Positions 48,011-56,950 of a stretch of 64,000 nt of DNA are shown one piece after another (position 1 is the stretch's first letter; every line of letters begins with the position of its first letter). The notes beneath the pieces are model-generated. The model had not been told where the DNA came from. It was given only the letters and a program-made list of their open reading frames with translations, and did no database searches. This stretch comes from Bradyrhizobiaceae bacterium. Its GTDB lineage: Bacteria > Pseudomonadota > Alphaproteobacteria > Rhizobiales > Xanthobacteraceae. Where the stretch lies: positions 62,001 through 126,000 of the forward strand of contig JADYXZ010000004.1 of the NCBI GenBank assembly GCA_020853885.1. Reading direction: 5' to 3'. A program made the translations under genes and the position numbers.

Positions 48011-48080
48011 CGTAGATCACTCTCGCAAAAGCCGGCATGAGGTGCCATTTTGTTCTCACACAGAATCGCGAAAGTAGCCC

Positions 48081-50435
48081 GTGGCCAAGCCGTTCCCCTT
48101 TGACGACGATTTCGCCCCTCCCGTCCCGCGGGCGGGCGGCATAGCCGCGCGCGCCCGTGCGGCGCTCGCGCCCGCCTATCTCGAAGGGTTGAACCCCGAG
48201 CAGATCGAGGCGGTGGAGACGCTCGATGGCGCCGTGCTGGTGCTCGCAGGCGCCGGAACCGGCAAGACGCGGGTGCTGACCACGCGGATCGCGCACATTC
48301 TGGCGACGGGGCGGGCATGGCCCTCGGAAATTCTCGCCGTCACCTTCACCAATAAGGCGGCGCGGGAGATGAAAGAGCGCGTCGGCAAGATGGTGGGCGA
48401 GGCGGTGGAGGGGATGCCGTGGCTCGGCACCTTTCATTCGATCGGCGCGAAGATTCTGCGGCGGCATGCGGAGCTCGTCGGCCTGAAGTCCGACTTCACG
48501 ATCCTCGATACCGACGACCAGATCCGGCTGATGAAGCAGGTGATCCAGGCGGCCGGCATCGACGAGAAGCGCTGGCCGGCGCGGCTGTTCGCGGCGATCG
48601 TCGACGGATGGAAGAACCGAGGGCTGGCGCCTGCCGACGTGCCGGCGGGCGACGCCATGAGCTTCGCCGATGGGCGCGGCAAGGCGCTCTACGCCGCCTA
48701 TCAGGCGCGGCTGAAGACGCTGAACGCCGTCGATTTCGGCGACCTGCTGCTGGAGAACCTGCGGCTGTTCCGCGAGCATCCGGACGTGCTCGTGCGCTAC
48801 CAGCAGCGATTCAAGTACATGCTCGTCGACGAGTATCAGGACACAAACGTCGCGCAGTATCTGTGGCTGCGGTTGCTGGCGCAGCGCACCGGCGAACCGC
48901 ATCCGGCCAACATCTGCTGCGTCGGCGACGACGACCAGTCGATCTATGGCTGGCGCGGCGCGGAGGTGGACAACATCCTCCGCTTCGAGAAGGATTTTCC
49001 CGGCGCCAAGGTGATCCGCCTCGAGCGCAACTATCGCTCGACCGGCCACATCCTCGCCGCGGCCGCGCACCTGATCGCGCACAACCAGGGCCGGCTCGGC
49101 AAGACGCTGCGCACCGAAGACGTGCCGGGCGAGAAGGTGACGGTCACGGGTGCGTGGGACTCCGAGGAGGAAGCGCGCGCGATCGGCGCCGAGATCGAGG
49201 ATCTGCATCGCCAGGGCCACAAGCTGTCGGAGATCGCCATCCTCGTGCGCGCATCGTTCCAGATGCGCGAGTTCGAGGACCGCTTTGTCACGCTCGGGCT
49301 GCCCTATCGCGTGATCGGCGGGCCGCGCTTCTACGAGCGGCAGGAAATCCGCGACGCACTCGCCTATTTCCGCTGCGTGTGCTCGACCGTCGACGACCTC
49401 GCGTTCGAGCGCATCGTGAACGTGCCGAAGCGCGGGCTTGGCGACGCGACGGTGCAGTTGCTGCACGACTATGGCCGCGCCAGGGGCGTTTCGCTGTTCG
49501 AGGCGGCGCAGGCCCTGATCGCCACCGAGGAGTTGAAGCCGAAGCCGCGCGCCTCGCTGCGCGACGTGGTGATCGCATTCCAGCGCTGGCAGGCGCAGCT
49601 CGACCACATCTCGCACACGGAGCTCGCCGAGATCGTGCTTGACGAGTCCGGCTACACCGCCATGTGGCAGAACGACCGCTCGGCCGACGCGGCGGGCCGG
49701 CTTGAGAACCTGAAAGAGCTCGTGCGCTCGATGGAGGAATTCGAGAACATGCGCGGCTTCCTCGAGCATGTCGCGCTGGTGACGAACGTGGAGAGCGGCG
49801 ACACGCAGGACGAGGTGAGCCTGATGACGCTGCATGCGGCGAAGGGGCTCGAATTCGACACCGTGTATCTGCCGGGCTGGGAGGAAGGGCTGTTCCCGCA
49901 CCAGCGCGCGCTCGACGAGCAGGGCCGCGCCGGCTTGGAAGAAGAGCGGCGGCTCGCGCACGTTGGCCTGACGCGGGCGCGCAAGCATGCGCGCATCTAT
50001 TTCGCCATCAACCGGCGCATCCACGGCCTGTGGAATTCGACGGTCCCGAGCCGGTTTCTCGACGAGTTGCCGGAGGCGCATGTGGATGTCACGGAGGCCG
50101 CGAGCGGCGGGTTCGCCGAGCCGCGCTCGCGCTTCGACCGGGCGGAGCCGTTCCCGGGCGGTTCGCGTTACGACACGCCGGGCTGGCAGCGGGCGCAGGC
50201 GCGGGCGAACCAGCGCAATGGCGGCGCCGGCCGTTTCGTGAAGACGCCGGTGACGATCGAGGCGACGGTGGTGCGCAGATCGGGCGGCTCGTCGGCGTTC
50301 GCGCTCGGCGAGCGGGTGTTCCACCAGAAGTTCGGCTACGGCAAGGTGCGCGCGATCGACGGCGACAAGCTCACGGTCGCGTTCGAGAAGGCGGGCGAGA
50401 AGCGCGTGGTGGCGAGCTTTGTGGAAAGGGCATGA
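48081..50435 (+). CDS. uvrD: ATP-dependent DNA helicase UvrD/PcrA
   Basis: A 784-residue superfamily 1 3'-5' helicase for nucleotide excision and mismatch repair. LNPEQIEAVETLDGAVLVLAGAGTGKT covers motifs Q and I (the Walker loop). Then come VTFTNKAAREMKERV (Ia), VDEYQDTN (II), GDDDQSIYGWRGA (III), LERNYRSTGHI (IV), LMTLHAAKGLEFDTV (V) and VGLTRARK (VI). The C-terminal 60 residues form a PcrA-like Tudor-type tail (GERVFHQKFGYGKVRAIDGD). It starts with GTG 48081. Confidence 0.96.
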   Translation: MAKPFPFDDDFAPPVPRAGGIAARARAALAPAYLEGLNPEQIEAVETLDGAVLVLAGAGTGKTRVLTTRIAHILATGRAWPSEILAVTFTNKAAREMKERVGKMVGEAVEGMPWLGTFHSIGAKILRRHAELVGLKSDFTILDTDDQIRLMKQVIQAAGIDEKRWPARLFAAIVDGWKNRGLAPADVPAGDAMSFADGRGKALYAAYQARLKTLNAVDFGDLLLENLRLFREHPDVLVRYQQRFKYMLVDEYQDTNVAQYLWLRLLAQRTGEPHPANICCVGDDDQSIYGWRGAEVDNILRFEKDFPGAKVIRLERNYRSTGHILAAAAHLIAHNQGRLGKTLRTEDVPGEKVTVTGAWDSEEEARAIGAEIEDLHRQGHKLSEIAILVRASFQMREFEDRFVTLGLPYRVIGGPRFYERQEIRDALAYFRCVCSTVDDLAFERIVNVPKRGLGDATVQLLHDYGRARGVSLFEAAQALIATEELKPKPRASLRDVVIAFQRWQAQLDHISHTELAEIVLDESGYTAMWQNDRSADAAGRLENLKELVRSMEEFENMRGFLEHVALVTNVESGDTQDEVSLMTLHAAKGLEFDTVYLPGWEEGLFPHQRALDEQGRAGLEEERRLAHVGLTRARKHARIYFAINRRIHGLWNSTVPSRFLDELPEAHVDVTEAASGGFAEPRSRFDRAEPFPGGSRYDTPGWQRAQARANQRNGGAGRFVKTPVTIEATVVRRSGGSSAFALGERVFHQKFGYGKVRAIDGDKLTVAFEKAGEKRVVASFVERA

Positions 50436-50453
50436 GCGACGCTTTTAATCGCC

Positions 50454-50525
50454 TTGCAATATTGCACTAGGATCTTTGCAAGATTGCAAATGGCAATTTG
50501 TAGAGATGCAAATCTGTATTTGCAA
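50454..50525. promoter_or_regulatory. TTGCAA-repeat array upstream of hicAB
   Basis: TTGCAA occurs four times in 72 bp (50454, 50476, 50484 and 50520), with near copies ATTGCA (50461) and ATGCAAAT (50507). The stretch is far richer in A/T than its surroundings and leads into TATATTGTTGACA. It is a probable multi-site operator or promoter for hicAB. Confidence 0.5.
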
Positions 50526-50610
50526 AGTATATTGTTGACAGCGTTGGACATGTCTTGCGCATTTCTATTTATGGGAAGGCACGATCTCAGTTACCCCGGA
50601 TGTGCCTCCG

Positions 50611-50805
50611 ATGCTCACCAACAGCCGAGATATCAAGCGCCGCTTTGAGAAGGAGGGATGGGTGCTTGACCGGATCAAGGGCTCGCATCACATCTTTCGC
50701 CGTCCCGGTACTGGCCAAATCCTGATTTTGCCGCATCCGAAGAAGGACTTGGGGTTAGGCCTCGTTCGTGCCATCTATAAGCAGGCCGGTTGGAAATTCG
50801 ATTGA
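50611..50805 (+). CDS. hicA: HicA-type mRNA interferase toxin
   Basis: A 64-residue HicA toxin with the double-stranded-RNA-binding-like fold. The family core KEGWVLDRIKGSHHIFRRPG, with the essential His, and the following LPHPKKDLGLGLVRAI are clear. Active HicA cleaves mRNA and is held by HicB. ATG 50611 is chosen after a weak site; GTG 50602 is an alternative. hicB follows after 5 bp. Confidence 0.93.
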   Translation: MLTNSRDIKRRFEKEGWVLDRIKGSHHIFRRPGTGQILILPHPKKDLGLGLVRAIYKQAGWKFD

Positions 50806-50810
50806 ACGCC

Positions 50811-51104
50811 ATGCCGCATTACGTTGCCATTGTGGAAGACGCGGGTTCGGAAAAGGCGGTCGGGGTCTGGTTCCCAGACCTGCCTGGTTGCTTTTCCGCG
50901 GGCGATGACATCGACGAGGCGCTGCTGAATGCCGGAGAGGCGCTTGCGCTCTACGCCGAGACGCTTGCCAAGCAGGGCCGTCCGCTTCCCGCGCCGCGTT
51001 CAGTGACCGACTTGCGTCAGGATCCCGCCGTGGTTCCCGATTTGCGCGATCATTTGGTTGCCTTGGTGGAGATGCCTGCGCGTTCGGCGCACGCAGCAGA
51101 ATAA
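50811..51104 (+). CDS. hicB: HicB-type antitoxin
   Basis: A 97-residue HicB-like antitoxin with the partially degraded RNase H-like fold: YVAIVEDAGSEKAVGVWFPD, LPGCFSAGDDIDEALLNAGEAL. No helix-turn-helix or ribbon DNA-binding tail was recognised after it, so repression may rely on the complex. ATG 50811 is chosen; the earlier alternative start overlaps hicA. Confidence 0.9.
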   Translation: MPHYVAIVEDAGSEKAVGVWFPDLPGCFSAGDDIDEALLNAGEALALYAETLAKQGRPLPAPRSVTDLRQDPAVVPDLRDHLVALVEMPARSAHAAE

Positions 51105-51184
51105 TCGTCAAATCATTGTTCCCTCATTGCCGTGCTTGACCCGGCAACCGATATGAATTTTTCCTTTGTTGAATGACGCATGGA

Positions 51185-51205
51185 TGCCCGGGTCAGGCCC
51201 GGGCA
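51185..51205. repeat. REP-like hairpin before the M3 peptidase gene
   Basis: TGCCCGGG (51185-51192), loop TCAGG, CCCGGGCA (51198-51205). Its right flank ATGACGGGAGAG provides the ribosome-binding site of the M3 peptidase gene. Confidence 0.7.
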
Positions 51206-51222
51206 TGACGGGAGAGTGTAGA

Positions 51223-53283
51223 GTGGCGCAGCAAAATCCCCTTCTTCAGTCGTGGACCACCCCGTTCGGGGCGCCGCCGTTCGAGACGATCAGGCCTGAG
51301 CATTTCATGCCGGCATTCGAACAGGCGATCGCGGAGCACAAGACGGAGATCGAAGCGATCGCGGTCAGCAAGGATGCGCCGACGCTATCCAATACGATCG
51401 ACGCGATGGAGCTTTCCGGCCGCCGGCTGCGCGACGTTTCGGCCGTCTTCTACAGTCTCGCCGGCTCGCACACGAACGACGCCCTGCAGAAGGTGGAGCG
51501 CGAGATCGCGCCGATCATGGCGCGGCACCGGGATTCGATCCTGCTCAACGAGGCGCTGTTCGTCCGCATCCGCGACCTGCACCAGCAGAGGGACACGCTC
51601 GGCCTCTCGGAAGAGCAGGCGCGCGTGCTCGACCGCTATCACACGCGCTTCGTCCGCAACGGCGCCAATCTCGCGCCGGAGCAGAAGCAGCGGCTTGCCG
51701 CCATCAACGAGCGGCTGGCGACGCTCGGCACGCAGTTCAGCCAGAACGTGCTCGCCGACGAGAAATCCTATCAACTCGTGCTGGAGACGGAGGACGACCT
51801 CGCGGGCCTGCCCGATTCCCTGCGCGCGGCGGCGGCGGAAGCCGCAAAGGAGCGCGGGCTCGCCGGTAAACACGTGATCACGCTCGCGCGCTCGAGCATC
51901 GAGCCGTTCCTGCAATTCTCGAAGCGCCGCGACCTGCGCGAGACTGCGTGGCGCGCGTGGGTCAGTCGCGGCGAGCACGCGGGCTCGACCGACAACCGGC
52001 CGGTCGCCGCCGAGATGGTGGCGCTCCGCGCCGAGCGGGCGCAGCTTCTCGGCTACGAGAATTTCGCCGCCTATCGTCTCGACGACACCATGGCGAAGAC
52101 GCCGCAGGCAGCGCTCGATCTCCTGCATTCGGTATGGACGCCCGCCGTGGAGAAGGCCGGCCGCGAGCAGGCGGCGCTGCAGGAGATCATCCGCTCCGAG
52201 GGCGGCAATTTCGAAACCGCCGCGTGGGACTGGCGGCACTACGCGGAGAAGCGGCGCAAGGCGGAGTTCGATCTCGACGAGAGCGAGATCAAGCCGTATC
52301 TGCAACTCGACAGGATGATCGAGGCGGCGTTCGATACGGCGGGACGGCTGTTCGGCCTCAGGTTCACGCCGCGGCCCGACGTGCCGGTCTATCACCCGGA
52401 CGTGCGCGCGTGGGAAGTGACGGATGCCGCCGGCAAGCACGTCGGCCTGTTCTACGGCGACTATTTCGCGCGCTCGTCGAAGCGCAGCGGTGCCTGGATG
52501 AGCGGCTTCCGCTCGCAGGAGAAGCTCGCCGGCGACATCCGGCCGATCATCGTCAACGTGATGAACTTCGCGAAGGCGGCGGAAGGGCCGTCGCTCCTGA
52601 GCTTCGACGACGCGCGCACGCTCTTTCACGAGTTCGGCCATGGGCTGCATGGGTTGCTGTCGGACGTGACCTACCCGCTGCTTTCCGGCACCAGCGTCAG
52701 CGCGGATTTCGTCGAGCTGCCGTCGCAGTTGCTCGAGCACTGGCTGGAGCGGCCCGAAGTCCTGCGCCGCCACGCCGTGCATTCCCAGACCGGCAAGCCG
52801 ATGCCGGACGCGCTGATCGAGCGCGTCCTGAAGAGCACAAAGTTCAACCAGGGCTTCGCGAGCGTGGAGTATGTCTCGTCGGCGCTGGTCGATCTCGACC
52901 TGCACGCGGCAAAGGCGGGCGAGCGCGTCGACCTTACGGGCTTCGAAAAGGCATCGCTCGACCGGATCGGCATGCCGGAGGCGATCGTGATGCGGCACCG
53001 GCTGCCGCACTTCTCGCACCTCTTCGCGGGCGATCACTATGCGGCGGGCTATTATTCGTATCTGTGGGCGGAAGTGCTGGCCGCCGACGCGTTCCACGCC
53101 TTCGAGGAGAAGGGCGACATCTTCGACCCGGAGACGGCGAAGAAGCTGCGCGAGTTCGTTCTCTCGGCGGGCTACGTGCGCGATCCGGCGATGGCCTACC
53201 GGCGCTTCCGCGGGCGCGACGCGGCGCCGGAGCCGCTTTTGCGCCGCCGCGGGTTGCTTGAAGCGCCGGTGGCGGACGCCTGA
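51223..53283 (+). CDS. M3 family oligopeptidase (Dcp/PrlC type)
   Basis: A 686-residue zinc metallopeptidase of family M3, which degrades oligopeptides in the cytoplasm. The zinc motif HEFGH (His469, Glu470, His473) is followed by the third ligand region, with SADFVELPSQLLEHW downstream. The late motif HLFAGDHYAAGYYSYLWAEVLAADAF matches Dcp and oligopeptidase A. GTG 51223 is chosen because GGGAGAG stands 7-10 nt upstream; a longer frame would read through the REP hairpin. No signal peptide. Its stop shares a base with prmA. Confidence 0.93.
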   Translation: MAQQNPLLQSWTTPFGAPPFETIRPEHFMPAFEQAIAEHKTEIEAIAVSKDAPTLSNTIDAMELSGRRLRDVSAVFYSLAGSHTNDALQKVEREIAPIMARHRDSILLNEALFVRIRDLHQQRDTLGLSEEQARVLDRYHTRFVRNGANLAPEQKQRLAAINERLATLGTQFSQNVLADEKSYQLVLETEDDLAGLPDSLRAAAAEAAKERGLAGKHVITLARSSIEPFLQFSKRRDLRETAWRAWVSRGEHAGSTDNRPVAAEMVALRAERAQLLGYENFAAYRLDDTMAKTPQAALDLLHSVWTPAVEKAGREQAALQEIIRSEGGNFETAAWDWRHYAEKRRKAEFDLDESEIKPYLQLDRMIEAAFDTAGRLFGLRFTPRPDVPVYHPDVRAWEVTDAAGKHVGLFYGDYFARSSKRSGAWMSGFRSQEKLAGDIRPIIVNVMNFAKAAEGPSLLSFDDARTLFHEFGHGLHGLLSDVTYPLLSGTSVSADFVELPSQLLEHWLERPEVLRRHAVHSQTGKPMPDALIERVLKSTKFNQGFASVEYVSSALVDLDLHAAKAGERVDLTGFEKASLDRIGMPEAIVMRHRLPHFSHLFAGDHYAAGYYSYLWAEVLAADAFHAFEEKGDIFDPETAKKLREFVLSAGYVRDPAMAYRRFRGRDAAPEPLLRRRGLLEAPVADA

Positions 53284-54179
53284 TGAACTTGACCACCTCG
53301 CCGCTCGCCGGGCAGGCGACGCACGTCATGCGCTTTGCCACCAGCGAGCGGGAAGCGCGGCGGATTTCCGATCTGCTGTTCGAGCAGCTTGACCCGTCGC
53401 AAGCGGCGGTCTCGACCTTCGAGGGCGAGAAAGGCTGGCTCGTCGAGGTGCATTTCGCCAGCGCGCCGGATCAGGCGTGCATGACCGCGCTCGTGCGCGA
53501 GGCGAGCGGCGGCGAAACGCCGGAAATCGCCTTCGAGCGCGTGGCGGTCACCGATTGGGTGGCGGCGAGCCTTGCGGGCTTGCGGCCGGTGCAGGTCGGC
53601 CGCTTCGTGATCCATGGCGCGCACGACCGCGCCCGCGTGCGCCCGAACCAGATCGGCATCGAGATCGAGGCGGCGCTCGCGTTCGGCACCGGCCATCACG
53701 GCACGACACAGGGCTGTCTTGCCGCGATCGACCGCGCCTCGCGCATCAAGCGGCCCAGGCGTGTGCTCGACCTCGGCTCGGGCACGGGCGTCTTGGCGAT
53801 TGCGGCGGCGCGCACGTTCCGGCGGCTTGTGGTCGCGGGCGAGATCGACCCGTGGGCGGTGCTTGCAACCAGGGTCAATGCCCGCGCGAACCGCGCGGGC
53901 GCCTGCGTGCGCGCGGTGCACGCGGACGGCGTGCGGCACCCGCAAGTCCGGGCGGGCGCGCCCTATGACTTCGTCCTGGCGAATATCCTGCTCGCGCCGC
54001 TGAAGCGGCTGGCGCGGCCCGTACGCGCGCTGCTTGCGCCCGGCGCGACGGTGGTGCTCTCGGGCCTCAACCCGGAACATGCCAATGCGGCGATCGCGGC
54101 CTGGTGCGGGCAGGGCCTCGTGCTGCGGCGGCAGCGGCGGATCGACAACTGGGTGACGCTGACGTTCGTCCGGCCCTAG
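53283..54179 (+). CDS. prmA: Ribosomal protein L11 methyltransferase
   Basis: A 298-residue SAM-dependent methyltransferase that trimethylates ribosomal protein L11. The N-terminal substrate-recognition domain (about 1-95) is followed by the catalytic domain: ALAFGTGHHGTTQGCL, the SAM loop VLDLGSGTGVLAIAAA, and DFVLANILLAPLKRL with the NIL motif. It starts at ATG 53283, overlapping the M3 peptidase stop (TGATG). Its TAG stop is the first three bases of a long palindrome. Confidence 0.93.
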   Translation: MNLTTSPLAGQATHVMRFATSEREARRISDLLFEQLDPSQAAVSTFEGEKGWLVEVHFASAPDQACMTALVREASGGETPEIAFERVAVTDWVAASLAGLRPVQVGRFVIHGAHDRARVRPNQIGIEIEAALAFGTGHHGTTQGCLAAIDRASRIKRPRRVLDLGSGTGVLAIAAARTFRRLVVAGEIDPWAVLATRVNARANRAGACVRAVHADGVRHPQVRAGAPYDFVLANILLAPLKRLARPVRALLAPGATVVLSGLNPEHANAAIAAWCGQGLVLRRQRRIDNWVTLTFVRP

Positions 54180-54250
54180 TGTCGTGGTTCAGAAATTCGC
54201 TTCATTCTTGCAGCAAGTCATTCAAGCGAATTCTGAACCAAACGACACTA
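54177..54250. repeat. Long palindrome I at the prmA stop
   Basis: TAGTGTCGT (54177-54185) pairs with ACGACACTA (54242-54250). Inside, GGTTCAGAA (54186-54194) pairs with TTCTGAACC (54231-54239) and ATTCGCTT with AAGCGAAT, giving an almost perfect 26-bp stem. The first three bases are the prmA stop codon. Confidence 0.9.
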
Positions 54251-54264
54251 GAATCAAAGAGTTG

Positions 54265-54340
54265 CTAGTGTCCTTCGAATCCGAAGTTCGCTCCCGAACT
54301 TGCCCGCAAGGTCAAGCGAACTTCGGATTCGGGACACTAG
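54265..54340. repeat. Long palindrome II downstream of prmA
   Basis: CTAGTGTCC (54265-54273) pairs with GGACACTAG (54332-54340). The inner 16-bp arms run from 54277-54292 and 54315-54330 and are perfect. Its TAGTGTC ends are shared with palindrome I, so the two are variants of one family placed in tandem. Confidence 0.9.
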
Positions 54341-54350
54341 CGCCGCAGGC

Positions 54351-54392
54351 CATAAAGAAAGCGCCCCGGCGGGCAAGGCCCGGCCGGGGCGC
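54351..54392 (-). terminator. Terminator of the small reverse-strand gene
   Basis: GCGCCCCGGC (54361-54370) and GCCGGGGCGC (54383-54392) form a 10-bp stem. On the reverse strand it is followed by TTTCTTTATG. Confidence 0.75.
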
Positions 54393-54425
54393 GAATCTCG
54401 TGGATGCGCTTGTGAACGCTGCCGC

Positions 54426-54656
54426 TTACTTCACGAACGGCAGCTTGTTCGCGTCCTTGTAGGTCGCCTTGTAGCCGCTCCGGGCGAGCACGTCTTCCGG
54501 CAGGAGGTACATGTACTGGCGGATCTGCCGCTCGGCTTCGCGCATGCGGGCCTCGATCATTGCATCGAGGACGCGCGCCCAGAAGCCTTTTCGGGCGGGG
54601 GCAGCAGCCTTCACCGTGCCAGCGGCGGCGCCGAGGTCATATGTCAAAGTGGCCAT
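54426..54656 (-). CDS. Small basic conserved-type protein of unknown function
   Basis: A 76-residue protein. An Ala-rich N-terminus precedes an amphipathic helical stretch (FWARVLDAMIEARMREAERQ), then IRQYMYLLPEDVLARSGY and the terminal LPFVK. It resembles short DUF1127-like proteins of alphaproteobacteria in size and charge, but I cannot assign the family firmly. ATG 54656 (MATLTYDLG) is chosen for the GGAG site 9 nt upstream. It has its own terminator, so it is probably a single-gene unit. Confidence 0.75.
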   Translation of the reverse strand: MATLTYDLGAAAGTVKAAAPARKGFWARVLDAMIEARMREAERQIRQYMYLLPEDVLARSGYKATYKDANKLPFVK

Positions 54657-54674
54657 GGGTGTGTCTCCGTTCAT

Positions 54675-54891
54675 TCAGGGGGCCGATCCGGGACACCCTC
54701 CCGGGACCATCGACTCTCTTCATGCGACGCACAAATAGGCTTGCCGCAGTGCAAAATGAATAGGTCAGTACGCATGCCTCATCTGCGGATTGTGCATAGA
54801 TATTATTAATATTTTTAAGGAGTTGCGACGATCCTGTGAATTTTCGCAACTGCAACAGGGCGGGCCCCGAAATCAGCCCGAAAACAGGCGT
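54675..54891. other. A/T-rich intergenic gap with an inverted repeat
   Basis: No gene is seen. It contains the unusually A/T-rich run TATTATTAATATTTTTAA and the inverted repeat AGTTGCGA (54821-54828) / TCGCAACT (54844-54851). It should hold the promoter of the small reverse-strand gene and the 3' end of the thioesterase transcript. Confidence 0.4.
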
Positions 54892-55392
54892 TTAAGTCGG
54901 CCGGGGCATGCCGATCGGGCGGCCGACTCCCTCCGGCGGCGGTACTGCGGCGTGCGCCGCCTTCATGGCGGCCAGCCGCTCGAGCACGTCGTCGGGCCAG
55001 GGGGCGACCCTCCGCGTCTGCATATCGACATGCAGGGCGAGCTGCTCGGACGTCGCCGAAATCCAGCCTTCCTTTGCGTGGTGCAGCTCGGCGAAGAAAT
55101 GGATGCGTTTGGCGTCATAGTTCAGGAGCAGGATGGTGGCGCGGACCGGCGTATCGGCGGAGAGCTCGCGCAGGTAGCGGACGTGCGCCTCGGCTGTGAA
55201 GTAGGAAGCATTGCGGCTCTTCACGTAGTCGGGGCCGAGGCCGACGAGCTCGAACGCCTCGTCCACAGCGTGGTCGATCAGGAGGTTGTAATAGGCCATG
55301 TTGAGATGGCCGTTGTAGTCGATCCACGCCGGCTCGACCCGCATGGTCGAGGAGACGAACGGCGCGAAGAATATCGTCGTGGGCTCACGCAT
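54892..55392 (-). CDS. Hotdog-fold acyl-CoA thioesterase
   Basis: A 166-residue 4HBT-type thioesterase. The conserved start of the long hotdog helix is WIDYNGHLNMAYYNLLIDHA with the catalytic Asp near residue 25; the following strands read SYFTAEAHVRYLREL and RIHFFAELHHA. The Asp-x-x-Gly-His pattern fits thioesterases of the 4-hydroxybenzoyl-CoA or long-chain acyl-CoA group. The substrate is unknown. It is divergent from the flavoprotein gene, with a 136-bp gap. Confidence 0.87.
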   Translation of the reverse strand: MREPTTIFFAPFVSSTMRVEPAWIDYNGHLNMAYYNLLIDHAVDEAFELVGLGPDYVKSRNASYFTAEAHVRYLRELSADTPVRATILLLNYDAKRIHFFAELHHAKEGWISATSEQLALHVDMQTRRVAPWPDDVLERLAAMKAAHAAVPPPEGVGRPIGMPRPT

Positions 55393-55528
55393 CGGGCGTG
55401 CTCAGGCCGGGTTCCGAGGGCTGGCGGTAAGTATTGCAGCCCACCTGCGTGCTAGGCAATCAGTCCGGCACTGACGCATTTCGGCCCCCTCTGCTAAGTT
55501 CGAGCGGCAAATTCAGGGAATATTCAAC

Positions 55529-56935
55529 ATGGCGACGATGGCGGCGAAACGCACCGAGGCGGCGGCCGTGGAGCGGGCGGTCGGCGAACTGCTTGCCCGC
55601 TTCGGCAACAAGGTGGTGACCTCGCAGGCGGTGCGGGAGCAGCACGGCCACACCACCACCTGGATCCCCAACCAGCCGCCGGACGCTGTGGTGTTCGCCG
55701 CCGCGACGGAGGACGTGCAGGACACGGTGCGCATCTGCGCGCGCCACGGCGTGCCGGTCATCCCGTTCGGCACCGGCACCTCGCTCGAAGGCCACGTCAA
55801 TGCGCCGCAGGGCGGCGTCAGCATCGACACGCGGGAGATGAACCGCGTGCTCGCCGTGCACGCGGAGGACCTCGATTGCGTGATCGAGCCCGGCATCACG
55901 CGCAAGGCCCTCAACGAGCACCTGCGCGACCAGGGCCTGTTCTTCCCGCTCGATCCCGGCGCCGACGCCTCGCTCGGCGGCATGGCGGCAACGCGCGCGT
56001 CGGGCACCAACGCCGTGCGCTACGGCACGATGAAGGACAACGTGCTGTCGCTGAAGGTGGTGCTGGCGAACGGCGAGGTGATGAAGACGGCACAACGCGC
56101 CAAGAAATCCTCAGCCGGCTACGACCTCACGCGCCTCATCGTCGGCTCGGAAGGCACGCTCGGCATCATCACGGAACTGACGCTGAAGCTGCACGGCATC
56201 CCCGAAGCCATCTCCTCGGCGGTGTGCCCGTTCCCGACGGTGGACGCGGCGTGCCGGGCGACCATCCTCACGATCCAGACCGGCATTCCGGTGGCGCGCA
56301 TCGAGCTGATGGACGCGCTGCAGGTGAAGGCGTGCAACGCCTATTCGAAGCTCTCGCTGAAAGAGACGCCGACGCTGTTTCTCGAATTCCACGGCTCGCA
56401 GGCGTCGGTGGCGGAGCAGGCGGAGCGGTTCGGCGAGATTGCGCAGGAATTCGGCGGCGGGCCGTCGGAATGGACGACGAAGCCGGAGGAGCGCACGCGG
56501 CTGTGGCAGGCGCGGCACGACGCCTATTTTGCTTGCGTGCAGATGCGGCCCGGCACGCGGGCGCTCGCGACCGACGTGTGCGTGCCGATCTCGCGGCTTG
56601 CCGAATGCGTCTCGGAAACGCAGCGCGACATCGCCGAGATGAATCTCGTGGCGCCGATCGTCGGCCACGTCGGCGACGGCAACTTCCATACGTCGCTGCT
56701 CATCGACATGGACGACCGCGCCGAGATCGAGCGCGCCGAAGAGTTCCTCGAACGGCTCGCCAAGCGCGCGTTGGCGATGGACGGCACCTGCACGGGCGAG
56801 CACGGCGTCGGCCAGGGCAAGATGAAGTACCTCAAGGACGAGCTCGGCGAGCCGACGCTCGAAGCGATGCGCGCGGTGAAGCGCGCGCTCGATCCGCAGA
56901 ACATCATGAACCCGGGCAAGATCGTCGCCTTGTGA
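55529..56935 (+). CDS. FAD-linked D-lactate dehydrogenase (cytochrome) / GlcD-type oxidase
   Basis: A 468-residue flavoprotein of the FAD_binding_4 / FAD-oxidase_C family. The FAD domain holds VPVIPFGTGTSLEGHV and GADASLGGMAATRASGTNAVRYGTM-like segments plus LIVGSEGTLGIITELTLKL; the C-terminal domain carries GHVGDGNFH and TGEHGVGQGK near the active site. Such enzymes oxidise D-lactate, glycolate or another 2-hydroxy acid and pass electrons to cytochrome or an iron-sulfur partner. The single-subunit context favours the cytochrome-type D-lactate dehydrogenase. Confidence 0.9.
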   Translation: MATMAAKRTEAAAVERAVGELLARFGNKVVTSQAVREQHGHTTTWIPNQPPDAVVFAAATEDVQDTVRICARHGVPVIPFGTGTSLEGHVNAPQGGVSIDTREMNRVLAVHAEDLDCVIEPGITRKALNEHLRDQGLFFPLDPGADASLGGMAATRASGTNAVRYGTMKDNVLSLKVVLANGEVMKTAQRAKKSSAGYDLTRLIVGSEGTLGIITELTLKLHGIPEAISSAVCPFPTVDAACRATILTIQTGIPVARIELMDALQVKACNAYSKLSLKETPTLFLEFHGSQASVAEQAERFGEIAQEFGGGPSEWTTKPEERTRLWQARHDAYFACVQMRPGTRALATDVCVPISRLAECVSETQRDIAEMNLVAPIVGHVGDGNFHTSLLIDMDDRAEIERAEEFLERLAKRALAMDGTCTGEHGVGQGKMKYLKDELGEPTLEAMRAVKRALDPQNIMNPGKIVAL

Positions 56936-56950
56936 CGCAGGAAACCGCGC

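Noticed and set aside
50602-51104. hicAB as a new defence system
   Set aside because: Both proteins are recognisable HicA and HicB. No nuclease, helicase or phage-defence gene is linked apart from the housekeeping uvrD.
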